The translations under genes were made by a program, and so were the position numbers. This document shows positions 47,577 to 57,799 of a stretch of 64,000 bases of DNA, one piece after another. This DNA comes from Euryodendron excelsum (taxonomy: Eukaryota; Streptophyta; Magnoliopsida; Ericales; Pentaphylacaceae). Under the pieces are notes generated by a model. The model was not told the origin of the DNA. It did not search any database and saw nothing but the letters and a program-made list of their open reading frames with translations. How positions within the stretch are numbered: position 1 is the stretch's first letter; every line of letters begins with the position of its first letter. The DNA is taken from the NCBI GenBank assembly GCA_033060915.1, contig CM065380.1, positions 42,751,001 through 42,815,000 on the forward strand. The letters run 5' to 3'.

Positions 47577-48815
47577 GCCTAAGGAAGAGGAGGAGGAGAT
47601 GGAGCTGAACAAAAGTTTCCTGAAGAAGGCCAAGCTGACCATAGGGTCTGACCCTCCTACTCTAGCCAAGTGGTTCAAATTAGCATATGGCCAGAAGGCT
47701 CTTGCCCCAGTCACTGCCGAGGGGGGTAGGGGGAAAGCAATAGTCCTTGAGGATGACACTCCTCAGTTAGGTGGCACCCTTCTTGTTAAGAAGGCTTTAC
47801 CTCCACTTCCCCCAGCGCCTGCCACTGTCGCTGTTGAGGCGCCCCCCGCAATTGCTCTTCTTCTGGAGGATATGCCAGCCTCCTCGACCTCGATTTTTAA
47901 GAGTGCTAGCGAAGCAATGAGGAAGCTCATGAGCATCATCCTCGCTTTGGATACTAGTAAGATGGCCGCTCTGGCGTCACAGATGTTAGCTAAGGAGGCC
48001 TGCCAGGACCTGCTGAAGGTAGGGGAGTATTGACTTATGCTTGGCATTTTGACTTTCGTTGACCCTGTTGTTGCCATTCTAGACTATTAAATCTTTTTTG
48101 GTCGTGCTGTTTCTTTGTTCAGGTTGCTGCCAGAGTTATGACCCTTGGAGGCCGATCAGTGAACTTCGAGAAGGCCTTCACAGAGGAGAGGATGGCCTCT
48201 GACCAACTCCAGGCTGGGCTGAACACAGCCCTGGGGAAGGTAAAGGAAGTTGAGGGTAGAGTGCAGGCCCTTAAGAGCGATCAGGCGAAACTGAGGGCAG
48301 ACTTCGAAAATGAGAAGGGTCAAAAGGAGGCCTGCTGGGAAAAATTAGCAGCCGAGAAGGCTACCTTGAAGGTTGCCCAAGACCAGATTGCAACATTTCC
48401 TACTCAGTTGGAAGAAGCCAAGAAGAAGGCTGAGCAGGAGTACATGCAGGGGGCAGAGTGCTGGACGGCTTTTGCCAAGATTTTTATTGACGGCTTCAAA
48501 GAAGCCACAACTCTGGTCGCTCAAGCTCATCCTAATATGGACCTATCCACGATTGAGCCCGAGGTCAAAGATGATGCCACCTCTCAAGTAGAATCGAAGA
48601 GCAAGGCGTAAGACAAGGAGGGGGTAGAGAAGGATGACACCCAATCTAAGGTTGCCGCCCAGTCAAAGGTTCCAGAGAAGGGTGACATCCAGCCCAAGGT
48701 TGTAGCTCAGTCCAAGGTCCCAGAGAAGGGTAATGCCCAGTCCAAAGCTGCAGCCCAGTCCAAGGCTCCTAAGGCCAAGCAGATTTTAAGTCTTTTGCTC
48801 TTGCCTTTACAGTGA
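47577..48815 (+). pseudogene. Antisense spliced ORF of a Retand/Grande-like TAT element (gypsy-type transposon coiled-coil protein)
   Basis: Exon 1 (open from 47,577, first ATG 47,599) ends at 48,018. A 104-base intron with GT (48,019) and AG (48,122) joins, in frame, exon 2 from 48,123. Joined, they give an Ala/Pro-rich stretch, helix-rich LIMSII-like segment and, from GGRSVNFEKAFTEERMASDQ, a long Lys/Glu coiled coil, then a TAA at 48,609 and a further open tail with repeated QSKVPEKG units to TGA at 48,813. This matches from memory the C-terminal half of proteins annotated as putative gypsy-type transposon (Transposase_28 family); the N-terminal domain is cut off at 47,574. The gene runs opposite to pol and starts on the 3' LTR side, as known for extra ORFs of TAT-lineage elements. 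Role unknown. Confidence 0.7.
48019..48122 (+). other. Intron in the antisense ORF
   Basis: GTAGGGGAG donor, T-rich tract and TTTGTTCAG acceptor. It has in-frame stops, and removing it keeps phase 0 between CTGAAG and GTTGCT. Splicing is inferred, not shown. Confidence 0.75.
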
Positions 48816-49050
48816 CTGTTGTCTTGTAACACTGCTCTGGCGTTTGTAATACGCCTCCCCTTTTTTATTGGAAATGGAAAACCCTGTTCGCCTCCGTTAC
48901 TAGAATTTTTGTTTTAAATCTGTAGACTTTGTGACCTATCATGGACAAACAGAATCCCGTACCAAAACAAACCAATAGATTAACAAAAATGTTGGGTTGT
49001 GTTGAGATTAGGCGAGTGTAGGTAGGTAGCAAAAGCGTTGGTCATTGTTG
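48816..49050. other. Spacer between antisense ORF and tandem repeats
   Basis: Probably 3' untranslated sequence of the antisense gene. No other feature seen. Confidence 0.4.
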
Positions 49051-49054
49051 CCTA

Positions 49055-50245
49055 TTGAAGTCTGCCAACTCAGGTTTGACCTGAGCAGGGCTTTTGCCAC
49101 TTCTACCTGCTCGGCAGTGGCCTAAGCAGGATCTTGTTGCTTTTGCTTGTCGAAGTATGCCTGCTCGAGTATGGCCTGAGCAGGACTTTGTCGCTTTTGT
49201 CTGAGCAGGACTTTTGTCACTTTAACGTGTAGGATGGGCATAAAGCCTTTGCCTACTCAGCCATAGCCTGAGCAGGGCTTTTTGTAGCTTTTTGCCTACT
49301 TGGTAGTGACCTGAGCAGGACTTTGTCGCTTTAATTTGTAGAAGTCTACCTGCTCGACCACGGCCTGAGCAAGACTTTTTGTCACTTTCTACCTGCTCGG
49401 CCATGGCCTGAGCAGGACTTTGTTGCTTTAATTTATAGAATGGGCATAAAGCCTTTGCCTGCTCTGTCATAGCCTGAGCAAAACTTTTGTCGCTTTTCTG
49501 CCTACTCAGTAGTGGCCTTAGTAGGACTTCATCACTTTAAGTTGTAAGTCTGCCTGCTTGGCCATGGCCTGAGCAAGACTTTGTGGCTTTAACTTGTAGA
49601 GTGGGCATAAAGCCTTTGCCTGCTCGGCCATAGCCTGAGCAAGACTTTTGTCACTTTCTGCCTACTCGGTAATGGCCTGAGCAGGAATTCGTTGCTTTAA
49701 TTTGTACGTCTATCTACTCGCCCATGGCCTAAGCAGGACGTTGTCGCTTTAACTTGTAGAGTGGGCATAAAGCCTTTGCCTGCTCGGCCATAGCCTGAGT
49801 AAGACTTCGTCGCTTTCTGCCTACTTGGTAGTGGCCTGAGTAGGACTTCGTCACTTTAATTTGTAGGTCCGCCTACTCGGCCATGACTTGAGCAGGACTT
49901 TGTCGTTTTAACTTGTAGAGTGGGCATAAAGCCTTTGCCTGCTCGGCCATAGCTTGAGCAGGATTTTTGTTGCTTTCTGCCTACTCGGTGGTGGCCTGAG
50001 CAGGACTTCGTCGCTTTAATTTGTAGGTCTGTCTGCTCGACCATGGCTTGAACGGGACTTTTTCGCTTTAACTTGTAGAGTGGGCATAAAGCCTTTGCCT
50101 ACTCGGTCATAGCCTGAGGAGGATTTTTGACGTTTTCTGCCTGCTCGATAGTGGCCTGAGCAGGACTTTGTCGCTTCCTTATAGAGTGGGCATAAAGCCT
50201 TTGCTTGCTCAGCCATAGCCTGAGCAGGACTTTGTCACTATTTTG
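49055..50245. repeat. Tandem repeats downstream of pol: about 53-bp monomers in about 160-bp higher-order units
   Basis: GCCTGAGCAGGACTTTGTCG recurs throughout. The longer phrase GGGCATAAAGCCTTTGCC is at 49,236, 49,442, 49,603, 49,763, 49,922, 50,082 and 50,188, spaced 206, 161, 160, 159, 160 and 106, i.e. four, three, three, three, three and two monomers of about 53. Position is the 3' untranslated zone of a TAT element, known for variable tandem arrays. Minus-strand ORFs here are repeat artefacts. Confidence 0.9.
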
Positions 50246-50439
50246 GTCGGGAGCCTTGGAAGGGAGATGTTAGGGAGTTTGCAAGCAAAGAGAATCATGC
50301 AGAAACTCAGAAAGTCATGAATCCACTTGCAATTGTAGATATAAGTTGTGATAAATTTAGACCGGTTTTTATATGACATCAACAAACAAAAGCTTCCTTT
50401 TTACAGTTGTGTATTCAAATGAAAGGGAACCACTTACAT

Positions 50440-52730
50440 ATAGTACTTCCTCAGGTGTTCGACATGCTATGGGTGGGGTAGTTCTTTGCTGTTAGGGCCC
50501 TTCAATCGGTAGGTCCCCTTTTTGGGAAAGCTCGTCACCCCGCAAGGTCCTTCCCAATTTGGGCCAAGTTTCCCATCTTGCGCAATTCTGGTAGACTAGT
50601 TGACCTTCTTCAACACCAAGTCTCCCTACTTGAAATCCCTCAAACGCACTCGGTTGTTATGGTACTGGCGCATCTGTTGCTGATATGAGGCTACTTTGAT
50701 CGCTACTTAGAGCCTTTTCTCCTCCAACAGGTCCATGTCGACTGCCAAGGTCTCGTCGTTTGTCTCTGGATTGTAGTTCTTAGTCTTGGGGCTGGGGAGG
50801 GAAAAAGGGGTTTGGCCCGTGGAGACCTGCTCAGTAGTTCTGTAGGCCCAAAGGACACTGGGGAGCTCCTCCGCCCATAACCTTTTTGCTTTCTTGAGCT
50901 TGGTCTTGATGATCTTGAAAAGGGATCTGTTGGTAACTTCCACTTGTCTGTTTGCTTGGGGATGTTCCAGCGAGGAAAAATGGTGGCTGATGTGTAGGTT
51001 CAAGCACAACCCGCTAAAATGCTTCCCTTCAAATTACTTACCGTTATCAGTGATGACCACTTTGGGTATTTCGAAGTGGTACACGTTGTTCTTTTAGAGA
51101 AAGTTGGTCATTTTGTACTATATGATGGTGGTGAGGGCCTCTGCTTCGACCCATTTGGTAAAGTAGTCGATGGCTATCATAGCGAACTTTTTCTGTCCCC
51201 TACCCAGGGGCAATGGGCCCACGATCTCGATCCCCCACTGGGCGAAGGGCCACAGGCTTTGGATGGGAGTCAGCTCCTATATGGGCTGTCTTGGAATGTT
51301 AGCAAACCGTTGGCACTTGTCACACTTTTTCACAAACTCCTGGGAGTCCTTACTCTTGGTTGGCCAGTAGTACGTTGTCCTAAGGATCTTGCTAACTAAG
51401 GATCGTCCTCCGGAATGGTTGCCACAAATGCCTTCGTGGACTTCCCTCATGATGTAGGTGGCCTCTTCTTCAGTGGCACATCTGAGAAGCGGGGTGGTGT
51501 GTCATTACTTGTACAGGACGTCATCGAACATCACATACCGGCTGGCCTTGAATTTGATCCTCCTTGCCTCCAGCTTGTCTTATGGGAGGGTGTTGTGTTC
51601 TAGGTAATCTCTGATTGGTTTAGCCCATGAGTCATCCATTTCTAGCGCATTAACTTCTGGGGTTTGGATGCTCGGCAAATCGAGAGTTTCCAAGGGTGCT
51701 TCAGGATCAAGCTGTTCTGAGGATGTTATTTTTGCCAACCTATCTGTTTCTTTGTTCTCCAACTGGGGGACCCTTTGCAGTACTACTTTGGAAAATTTTA
51801 TGACCAAGTCTCTGGTCATCTGGCAGTACTCCCTCATTTTCTCCCTTTTGGCTTTATATTCCCCCTGGATATGCTCTATAATCAATTATGAATCTCCTCT
51901 AACAGTTATCTGCTCTGACCCCATTCACCAAGCCATTCGAAGCCCGGCAATGAGGGCCTCGTATTCTGCTTCGTTGTTGGTTGCAGGGAATTTGAATCTA
52001 AGAGTGTACTCCACTTTCTAGCCATTTGGGGTGACACGGACCATGCCTACCCCGCTTGACTGTTCGGTGAAGGATCCATTAACATTCAATACCCAACTAT
52101 TCTCAGCGTCCTCCATATCGGGTGGGTTGTCTGGGTGGGCGATAAACTCTGCAATGAAATCTATTGTTGCCTATCCTTTAACGATTATCCTTGGTCTGTA
52201 CTGAATGTTGAACTAGCTAAGCTCCACTAACTACTTCATGAGTTGACCAGAGGTTTCAAGCTTGTGCAAGACTTTCTTGATTGGCTAATCTGTCAGGACC
52301 ACGATCGTGTGGGCTTGGAAGTACGGTCAGAGCCTTCACGCTGAGTTCACTAGAGTGAAGGCTTGCAACTGCATCTTCGGGTTTCTTTCCTCAGCTCTTC
52401 TGAGTGCTCTACTCGTATAGTAGACTGGCTTTTGGACTCCTTCACTATCTCGCACGAGGGCTGAGCTCACTGCCGTTGCCTAAACGGCCAAGTAAAGATA
52501 GAGTTCCTCCCCTGTGACCATTCGACTCAGTAGGGGAATGGAGCCCAAGTACTGTTTTAATTGTTGAAAGGCTTCTTCACATTCACCCGTCCACTGGAAT
52601 GCTTTCCTTAACGTCCGGAAGAAGGGTAAACACTTGTCGGTTGATTTGGAGATGAACCTGTTTAGGGCCGCCACCCTTCCTGCTAGTCTCTGAACATCCT
52701 TGATCGTCTTCGGGGCCTGCATATCCAGTA
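50440..52730 (-). pseudogene. pol of Retand/Grande-like TAT Ty3/gypsy element: RT end, RNase H, integrase (broken)
   Basis: Begins at the LTR G insertion point with the end of RT (IKDVQRLAGRVAALNRFISK, about 52,700). RNase H follows: VLNVNGSFTEQS near 52,090, where the catalytic Asp is Asn, and NNEAEYEALIAGL near 51,975. Integrase has HEGICGNHSGGRS, CDKCQRF, then GIEIVGPLP (first Asp appears as Glu), FTKWVEAEAL, VVITDNGK and a QVEVTNRSL segment with Glu. It ends with a GTYRLKG / HVEHLRKYY tail near 50,440. RNase H before integrase is the Ty3/gypsy order. About a dozen stops, mostly TAG for Trp or Gln, make it dead. Gag, protease and most of RT should lie to the right and are displaced by the Ogre-like insertion. 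Confidence 0.9.
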
Positions 52731-55700
52731 TGTCGTGCCCAGATTTTTCACACTCGAGGAATATACACACAAGCGGAAAAAATAATGTACTCTTTCGTTA
52801 GAACTCATCATCCTAGAAGAATGAGTACGACTAGGTTGGAATTGAAAATGGATATGAATAAAGGGCTTTTGGAAAAGATTCGGGGTCGCCACCTAACTTG
52901 ATTATGGTGAGGTAGGTCACCTAAAAACTACACATAATCCAAAGACTACACTTAGGTTCACCTAAAAACTACACATAATCCAAAGACTACACTTAGGGTT
53001 TTTGGAAAACAATTTTGGAAAACATCCTCAAGAAAGGGTTTTTAGGAAAACAGGTTATTTAGCAACTTTTGGAAAAAATATTTAAGCCATTTTTAGAAAA
53101 ATAACTCCGTTTTTGTCTTTCGAAAACAGTGATTCGAGGTTCAGAGGTTGGTTAAGTGTAGGGAAGACATACTAAGCCATAACCCTACCCTGCCGTTGTG
53201 GTACCTATATGTTTATTCACCTTAGATTCACCTATGAGAGTCTTGAACTAACAAATGCCCAATCTTATCCACTTTAGAAAAGAATTTTTAAAAAAATGAC
53301 GCATGATATGCAAGTGTAAGAAAAAGAGAGTTGAAAAATAGATTTGGAAATAGATTTGAAAAAAATTGATTTTAAAAAGGAGATTTGAAAAGATAGATTT
53401 GAAATTGGAAAGTTTTAGAAATTGGAAACAGAGATTTGAAAATAAATTTTTTGAATTGAAAACTTGAAATAGATTATAAAATTGGAATTTGGAAAAAAGT
53501 TATGGAAATGGAAGTTTGAAAAAGGTTGTGGAAATAGAAGATTGAAAAAGGTTGTGACCGCACCCATGAGAGTTGCCTACGTATCCTTTTTGAGGAATCA
53601 GGTCAGTCATAGTTCAAACAAGAGTCTGATAGAAAATAGAAGGTTTTGATTTGAAAAAGAGATGTTGATTTGAAAAAGGATTGGATGATCAGGAAATCAG
53701 GATTGAACTTAGACCTAGAATTAAACTTGAAAAAGGATTTGACCTTTTAAAGAGAACTTAGACTTGTTTTGAAAAAATTGAGGTTTAGGAAACCTAGACT
53801 TAGAGAAGAGAGGATTTAGCAAAGACTTGAGCTTTAAGAAAGATTTGACACGAATGTTGAACTTGGAAAATTAGGGAAGGATTGGATTTAGGAAAGATTC
53901 AAATTGGGAAAGTTTCATTTTAGGAAAGGTTTCGAATTAGGAAAGTTTTCGAAATAGGAAAGTTTCATTTTAAAAAAGTATTGAAATTGGAAAGTTTTGA
54001 ATTTGGAATGTTTCGAAATAGGGAAGTTTTAAAAGTAAGAAAGTTTTAGATTTGGAAATATTTGATTTAAGAAAGTTTCAAATTTTGAAACATTGGAAGT
54101 TTAGAAAGATTTGAAATTAGAAAGATTCGAAAAGTTAGATTTGGAAAGTTAAGATTTGGAAAGGTATGGAATTAAGAGAGGTTGAAATTAGGAAGATTAA
54201 GAAACTTACGGTTTAAGAAAAGATTTGAAAGTTTAAGTTTTGAAAACTTAAGGTTGAGGAAGGAATGAGATTAGGAAGGAGTAGATTAGGAAAGACTTGG
54301 ATTTGGAAGGATTGAGATTCTTGTTTCCTAAAGCAAGGGATTGAATTTTGTTTCCAAAAAAAGATGGTTTGATTTTGTTTTCAAAAACGGAGGATTGGAT
54401 CTAGTTTTTTAAACGGGAAATTGGATTGGGTTTCCTAAAAGGAAGATTAGATTTGACATGGATTTGGAAGGATAAAATTTTAGAAACCCTAGATTTGGAA
54501 GACTATAGTTTTGACGTAGAAAAGAGATTTTTGGAAACTTATGATTTTTTATGTAAAAGAGAAGATTTTGGAAACCTAGGTTTTAGAGCAAGATTGAAAA
54601 TCATGTTTTGAGAAAGGCAATTACAGTTTCCTAATCGTGGGTTCTAGGATTTGACTTGGACTCTAAGAAAAGAGATTTTGAAAAGTGAGTTTTTAGAATG
54701 GGAAATTTTTGGAAGGCAATCCTAGAGAGGAGTTTTTAGAAAGTAAACTTGAAAAGAGAGTTTTTCGAAAGGGATTTTGGAAAGTAAAAGTTTGAGAGAG
54801 TTTTTGGAAAGAGAGGTTTTGGAAGGAGATCTTAAAAAGGAGTTTTTGAAAAGCGAACTTTGAAAAGAGAGTTTTGGAAAGGAGTTTTGAAAAGAGTTTT
54901 GGAAAATAGATTTTTAAAGAGAGTTTTTGAAAACAATTTTGGAAAGGAATTATGAGAAGGAGATTTGAGAGAGTTTTTAGAAAGTATGTTAGAAAAGAGA
55001 TTTTTAGAGAAAGACATTTGAAAAAATAGTTTTTAGAAAGTATATAAAATATCTCACTTTCCTAAAGCGATTCTAACCATAAGAAGGTTAGAACCACTTT
55101 AAGACAATGGTTTTGAAAACAATAAGGATTTGAAAATATGGACCATATTTGTAACACTTTCCTAAAGCAACCATAGTCATGGAAAGGCTAGAATCACCTT
55201 AGGATTGTGATTTTGAAAACAAGTTTTGAAAAAGAAGAATTTGATGCAAGTTTTGAAAACAATTTTGATGCAAGCTTTTGAAAATAAGTTTAAACAAACT
55301 TTGGAGGAATGCAAGATCATGATATGCACAATGCAAATTGGGGTCGTGAACATACAAGGTTAAGACTTCACCACATAATCAAGGAGACCGAATGCACGTG
55401 GTCTTCGGTTAAACTAAAAGAAAGTCCCCAACACGGTGACCTCCAATAGCCTAATCCTACACATGGACTGAGAAATTCCTTGTTTCAAGCATGCAAGAAA
55501 GGGGGGAAAGATGATGGGGGATTAAAATAGAAGAAAACCCAAGTGGGTTCAGAGAGAGAAGAGAGAGGGGGAGGATACGTAAACTTAAATAGAGAGCCTA
55601 CTTTGTATCTTCCTTATTTGCTTTGTTTTGCGCGCTTTATTTTTCTTGCTTGTTTTTCTTACCTCTGTCCTTGCTTCGCTTCAGTTTTCGTCTTGATCTT

Positions 55701-57469
55701 CGAGAGCTTCGGATTGCAGCACTTCAAGTCTTCAATAGAGGCTTTAGAGGCTAGTGTATGAGTGTATAAAAGTGTATGTAAGTGTATAGGAGGCTAGGGT
55801 CTATGTATAGAGGCTAGGGTTCGGAAAACCTAAAGGAGACTAGGGTTTAAAGAGGCTACGAGCTCTGTATATCGAATAATAGGGTTTTCAGACTGAGTTT
55901 GTAGACCTCTTTCACATTGAAAGAGGCTCTGTATATATAGAGAGAAGAATGACCTGGCGCCTATTGCAGTGGCGCTAGGCCAAAATTCCTTCTAGCACCA
56001 CTAGGAGTGGCGCCAGCCACTTAGGAAAGTTTTAAGGCCGGCAAGCAACGTATCTTCATAAGATTTGAGCGCCTGTTCTTGTGACTACCATGCAATTTTT
56101 AGCCTAGCTTCATTAGGAGTGGCTCTGGATGGTCCGGGAAGGATTTAAGGGATCGGGAATGGCCAGAAAGGCCAAAAAAGGGCAGGAACCCTTAGAATAG
56201 GGTCCCGGGCATAATGGACTTGAAAAGGGATATCATGGTTTGTTAGAGGGGTTGACCGGGCCATTATGGGCAAAACGGTCAATAGGGCCGGAAAGTTGTC
56301 AGGACAGACTTAGAATGTCCCGGAAGAAGTCTCGAGATTTGAAAACAATATTTAGAATGTTCCCAAAGGTTACCAGTTTGATACCCAGAGCCGGTGTGGT
56401 CGGAAAAGGCGACCGGCCCACCATGGGTAAAACGGTCGCATCGCACCGAGTTTGTCGGAACTAACTCGGAATGATCCAGAAAGATAATGAAAGGTCGGGA
56501 CTACTATAAGAAGCATTCTCGGGAGGTTATGGGTTTAATACCCAGAGCCAGTGTGGTTCCTGGGGCATTCAGATGCTTAAGGGCAAAATGGTCATCTTGA
56601 CCGGAAAGTCTTAGAATTGGCCCGAAACAAACTAGAAGGCACTTAATCATGTCAGATCATCTCTAGGATGATCTTGGAAGGGTGGACTTACTGTTCTGAG
56701 GACTTAGGTACTATATCGAGAAACGTGCCGAAAAATGGCCCTAGGGGCAGTTTAGTCATTTTTCACCAGAGTGGGCTAGCAAGCACTGATGTTGACCTGG
56801 GTTTTGAGTGTTTCCGTCACTCTGACGACAGTCCCGTGATATAGGGGTTTGCTGGCAATTCCCTATATCGACCTATTTACGAGTATTTTTGCTACTCTAA
56901 CGGTTGCAATGTTTACAAGTACTTTCGCTACTCTGACAGTTCGCAATCATTTCCGAGACTGCCTGATCTCGAGAAGCTGTTAAATGGACTTAGCGCTTAA
57001 GGAATCAAATTTCTCAAAAGGCGTGCCGAAACGAACATTTTTGCATTGGCGGGCTAGCAGGCACCAAAGGTGGACTGTTCTACCATCTCGGGGACTTGGG
57101 GTCTCGTTTCGGTCGACGGGCTTGAAGGGACTTACCATTCCGAAGAGTTCACTCAAAAACATGCTGGACAGGATAGACTTACCGTCTTAAGGAATCAACT
57201 TTCTCGAGGGATGGATTGGAATTAGAATTGGACTTGAAAAGGAGACTTACCGTCTTTGAAAAGACGTGCTTACTGGAATTGGACCGGACAATGCCCCCAA
57301 GGGCATTTCGGTCATTTTGCCTCTATTTGGGTCCTGCGGGCCCACGAAGCGATGGATTGACTAGATTAGACTTGAAAAATTGAGTTGACTCAGAATATGT
57401 CCATATTGACTTGAATACAAGTCTGGACGGATTAGAGACTGCCGAGTGGGCAAAAATAGGGTGCTTACA
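52731..57469 (-). mobile_element. 3' LTR (copy G) of an Ogre-like TAT element
   Basis: Plus-strand ends TGTCGTGCCCAGATTTTT (52,731) and AGGGTGCTTACA (57,469), 4,739 bp, subfamily 1. TATA box CTATATATACA at 55,931-55,941 (minus). Left flank CAGTA; no match at 57,470 because a purine-rich tract and internal sequence follow, so this is the 3' LTR of an element running leftward from beyond 64,000. It interrupts the pol at 50,440-52,730. One 157-bp unit (about 56,370-56,527). It carries a local duplication of a 38-base block at about 52,917-52,992. Confidence 0.85.
53330..55300. repeat. Purine-rich low-complexity tract (copy G)
   Basis: Counterpart of 1,880-3,990: degenerate GAAAGTTTTGGAAATTAGG words, G/A-rich on plus and C/U-rich in LTR transcripts. 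No gene. Confidence 0.8.
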
Positions 57470-57474
57470 GCTGT

Positions 57475-57500
57475 CCATCTTTTTCTGTCTTTGCTTGTCA
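57475..57500 (-). other. Polypurine tract next to the 3' LTR
   Basis: On the minus strand AAAGACAGAAAAAGATGG lies a few bases before TGTAAGCACC, as expected for plus-strand priming at a 3' LTR. It supports reading 57,470 onward as internal sequence. Confidence 0.65.
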
Positions 57501-57664
57501 AAGACAGGAAATGATAGAGTAAGGGTTCCACGTTGACTGTGAGGCGGTCGGAGGGACGGACTTTGAAAATTTTAGAAGACGAGAGTGTGGAAACGGATAT
57601 TGGGTCCAAAAGGCCTTTGAAATCAAGTTTTGTCAAGAAAAAGGGCAGAGTTGCTCGGAACATG

Positions 57665-57735
57665 GAACTAGCGCCACTAGCAATGGCGCCTTTAGCAAAT
57701 TTGGCTTAGCGCCACTACTAGTGGTGCCAGGCCTG
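57665..57735. repeat. GCGCCACT / GGTGCC palindromic cluster upstream of the antisense gene
   Basis: AGCGCCACTAGCAATGGCGCC followed by GCGCCACTACTAGTGGTGCC. The motifs match the cluster beside the LTR TATA box (4,627-4,693 and 55,956-56,023), although this is internal sequence 200 bases outside the LTR. Confidence 0.65.
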
Positions 57736-57799
57736 GGAGTAAAACCAGAAAATTTTCTAGTTCGAGCACTTACGGGATTCGAAGAGTTTTTGAAAAACC

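Noticed and set aside
52726..57474. LTR G as a solo LTR
   Set aside because: Flanks do not match, and a polypurine tract and element-internal sequence follow at 57,470.
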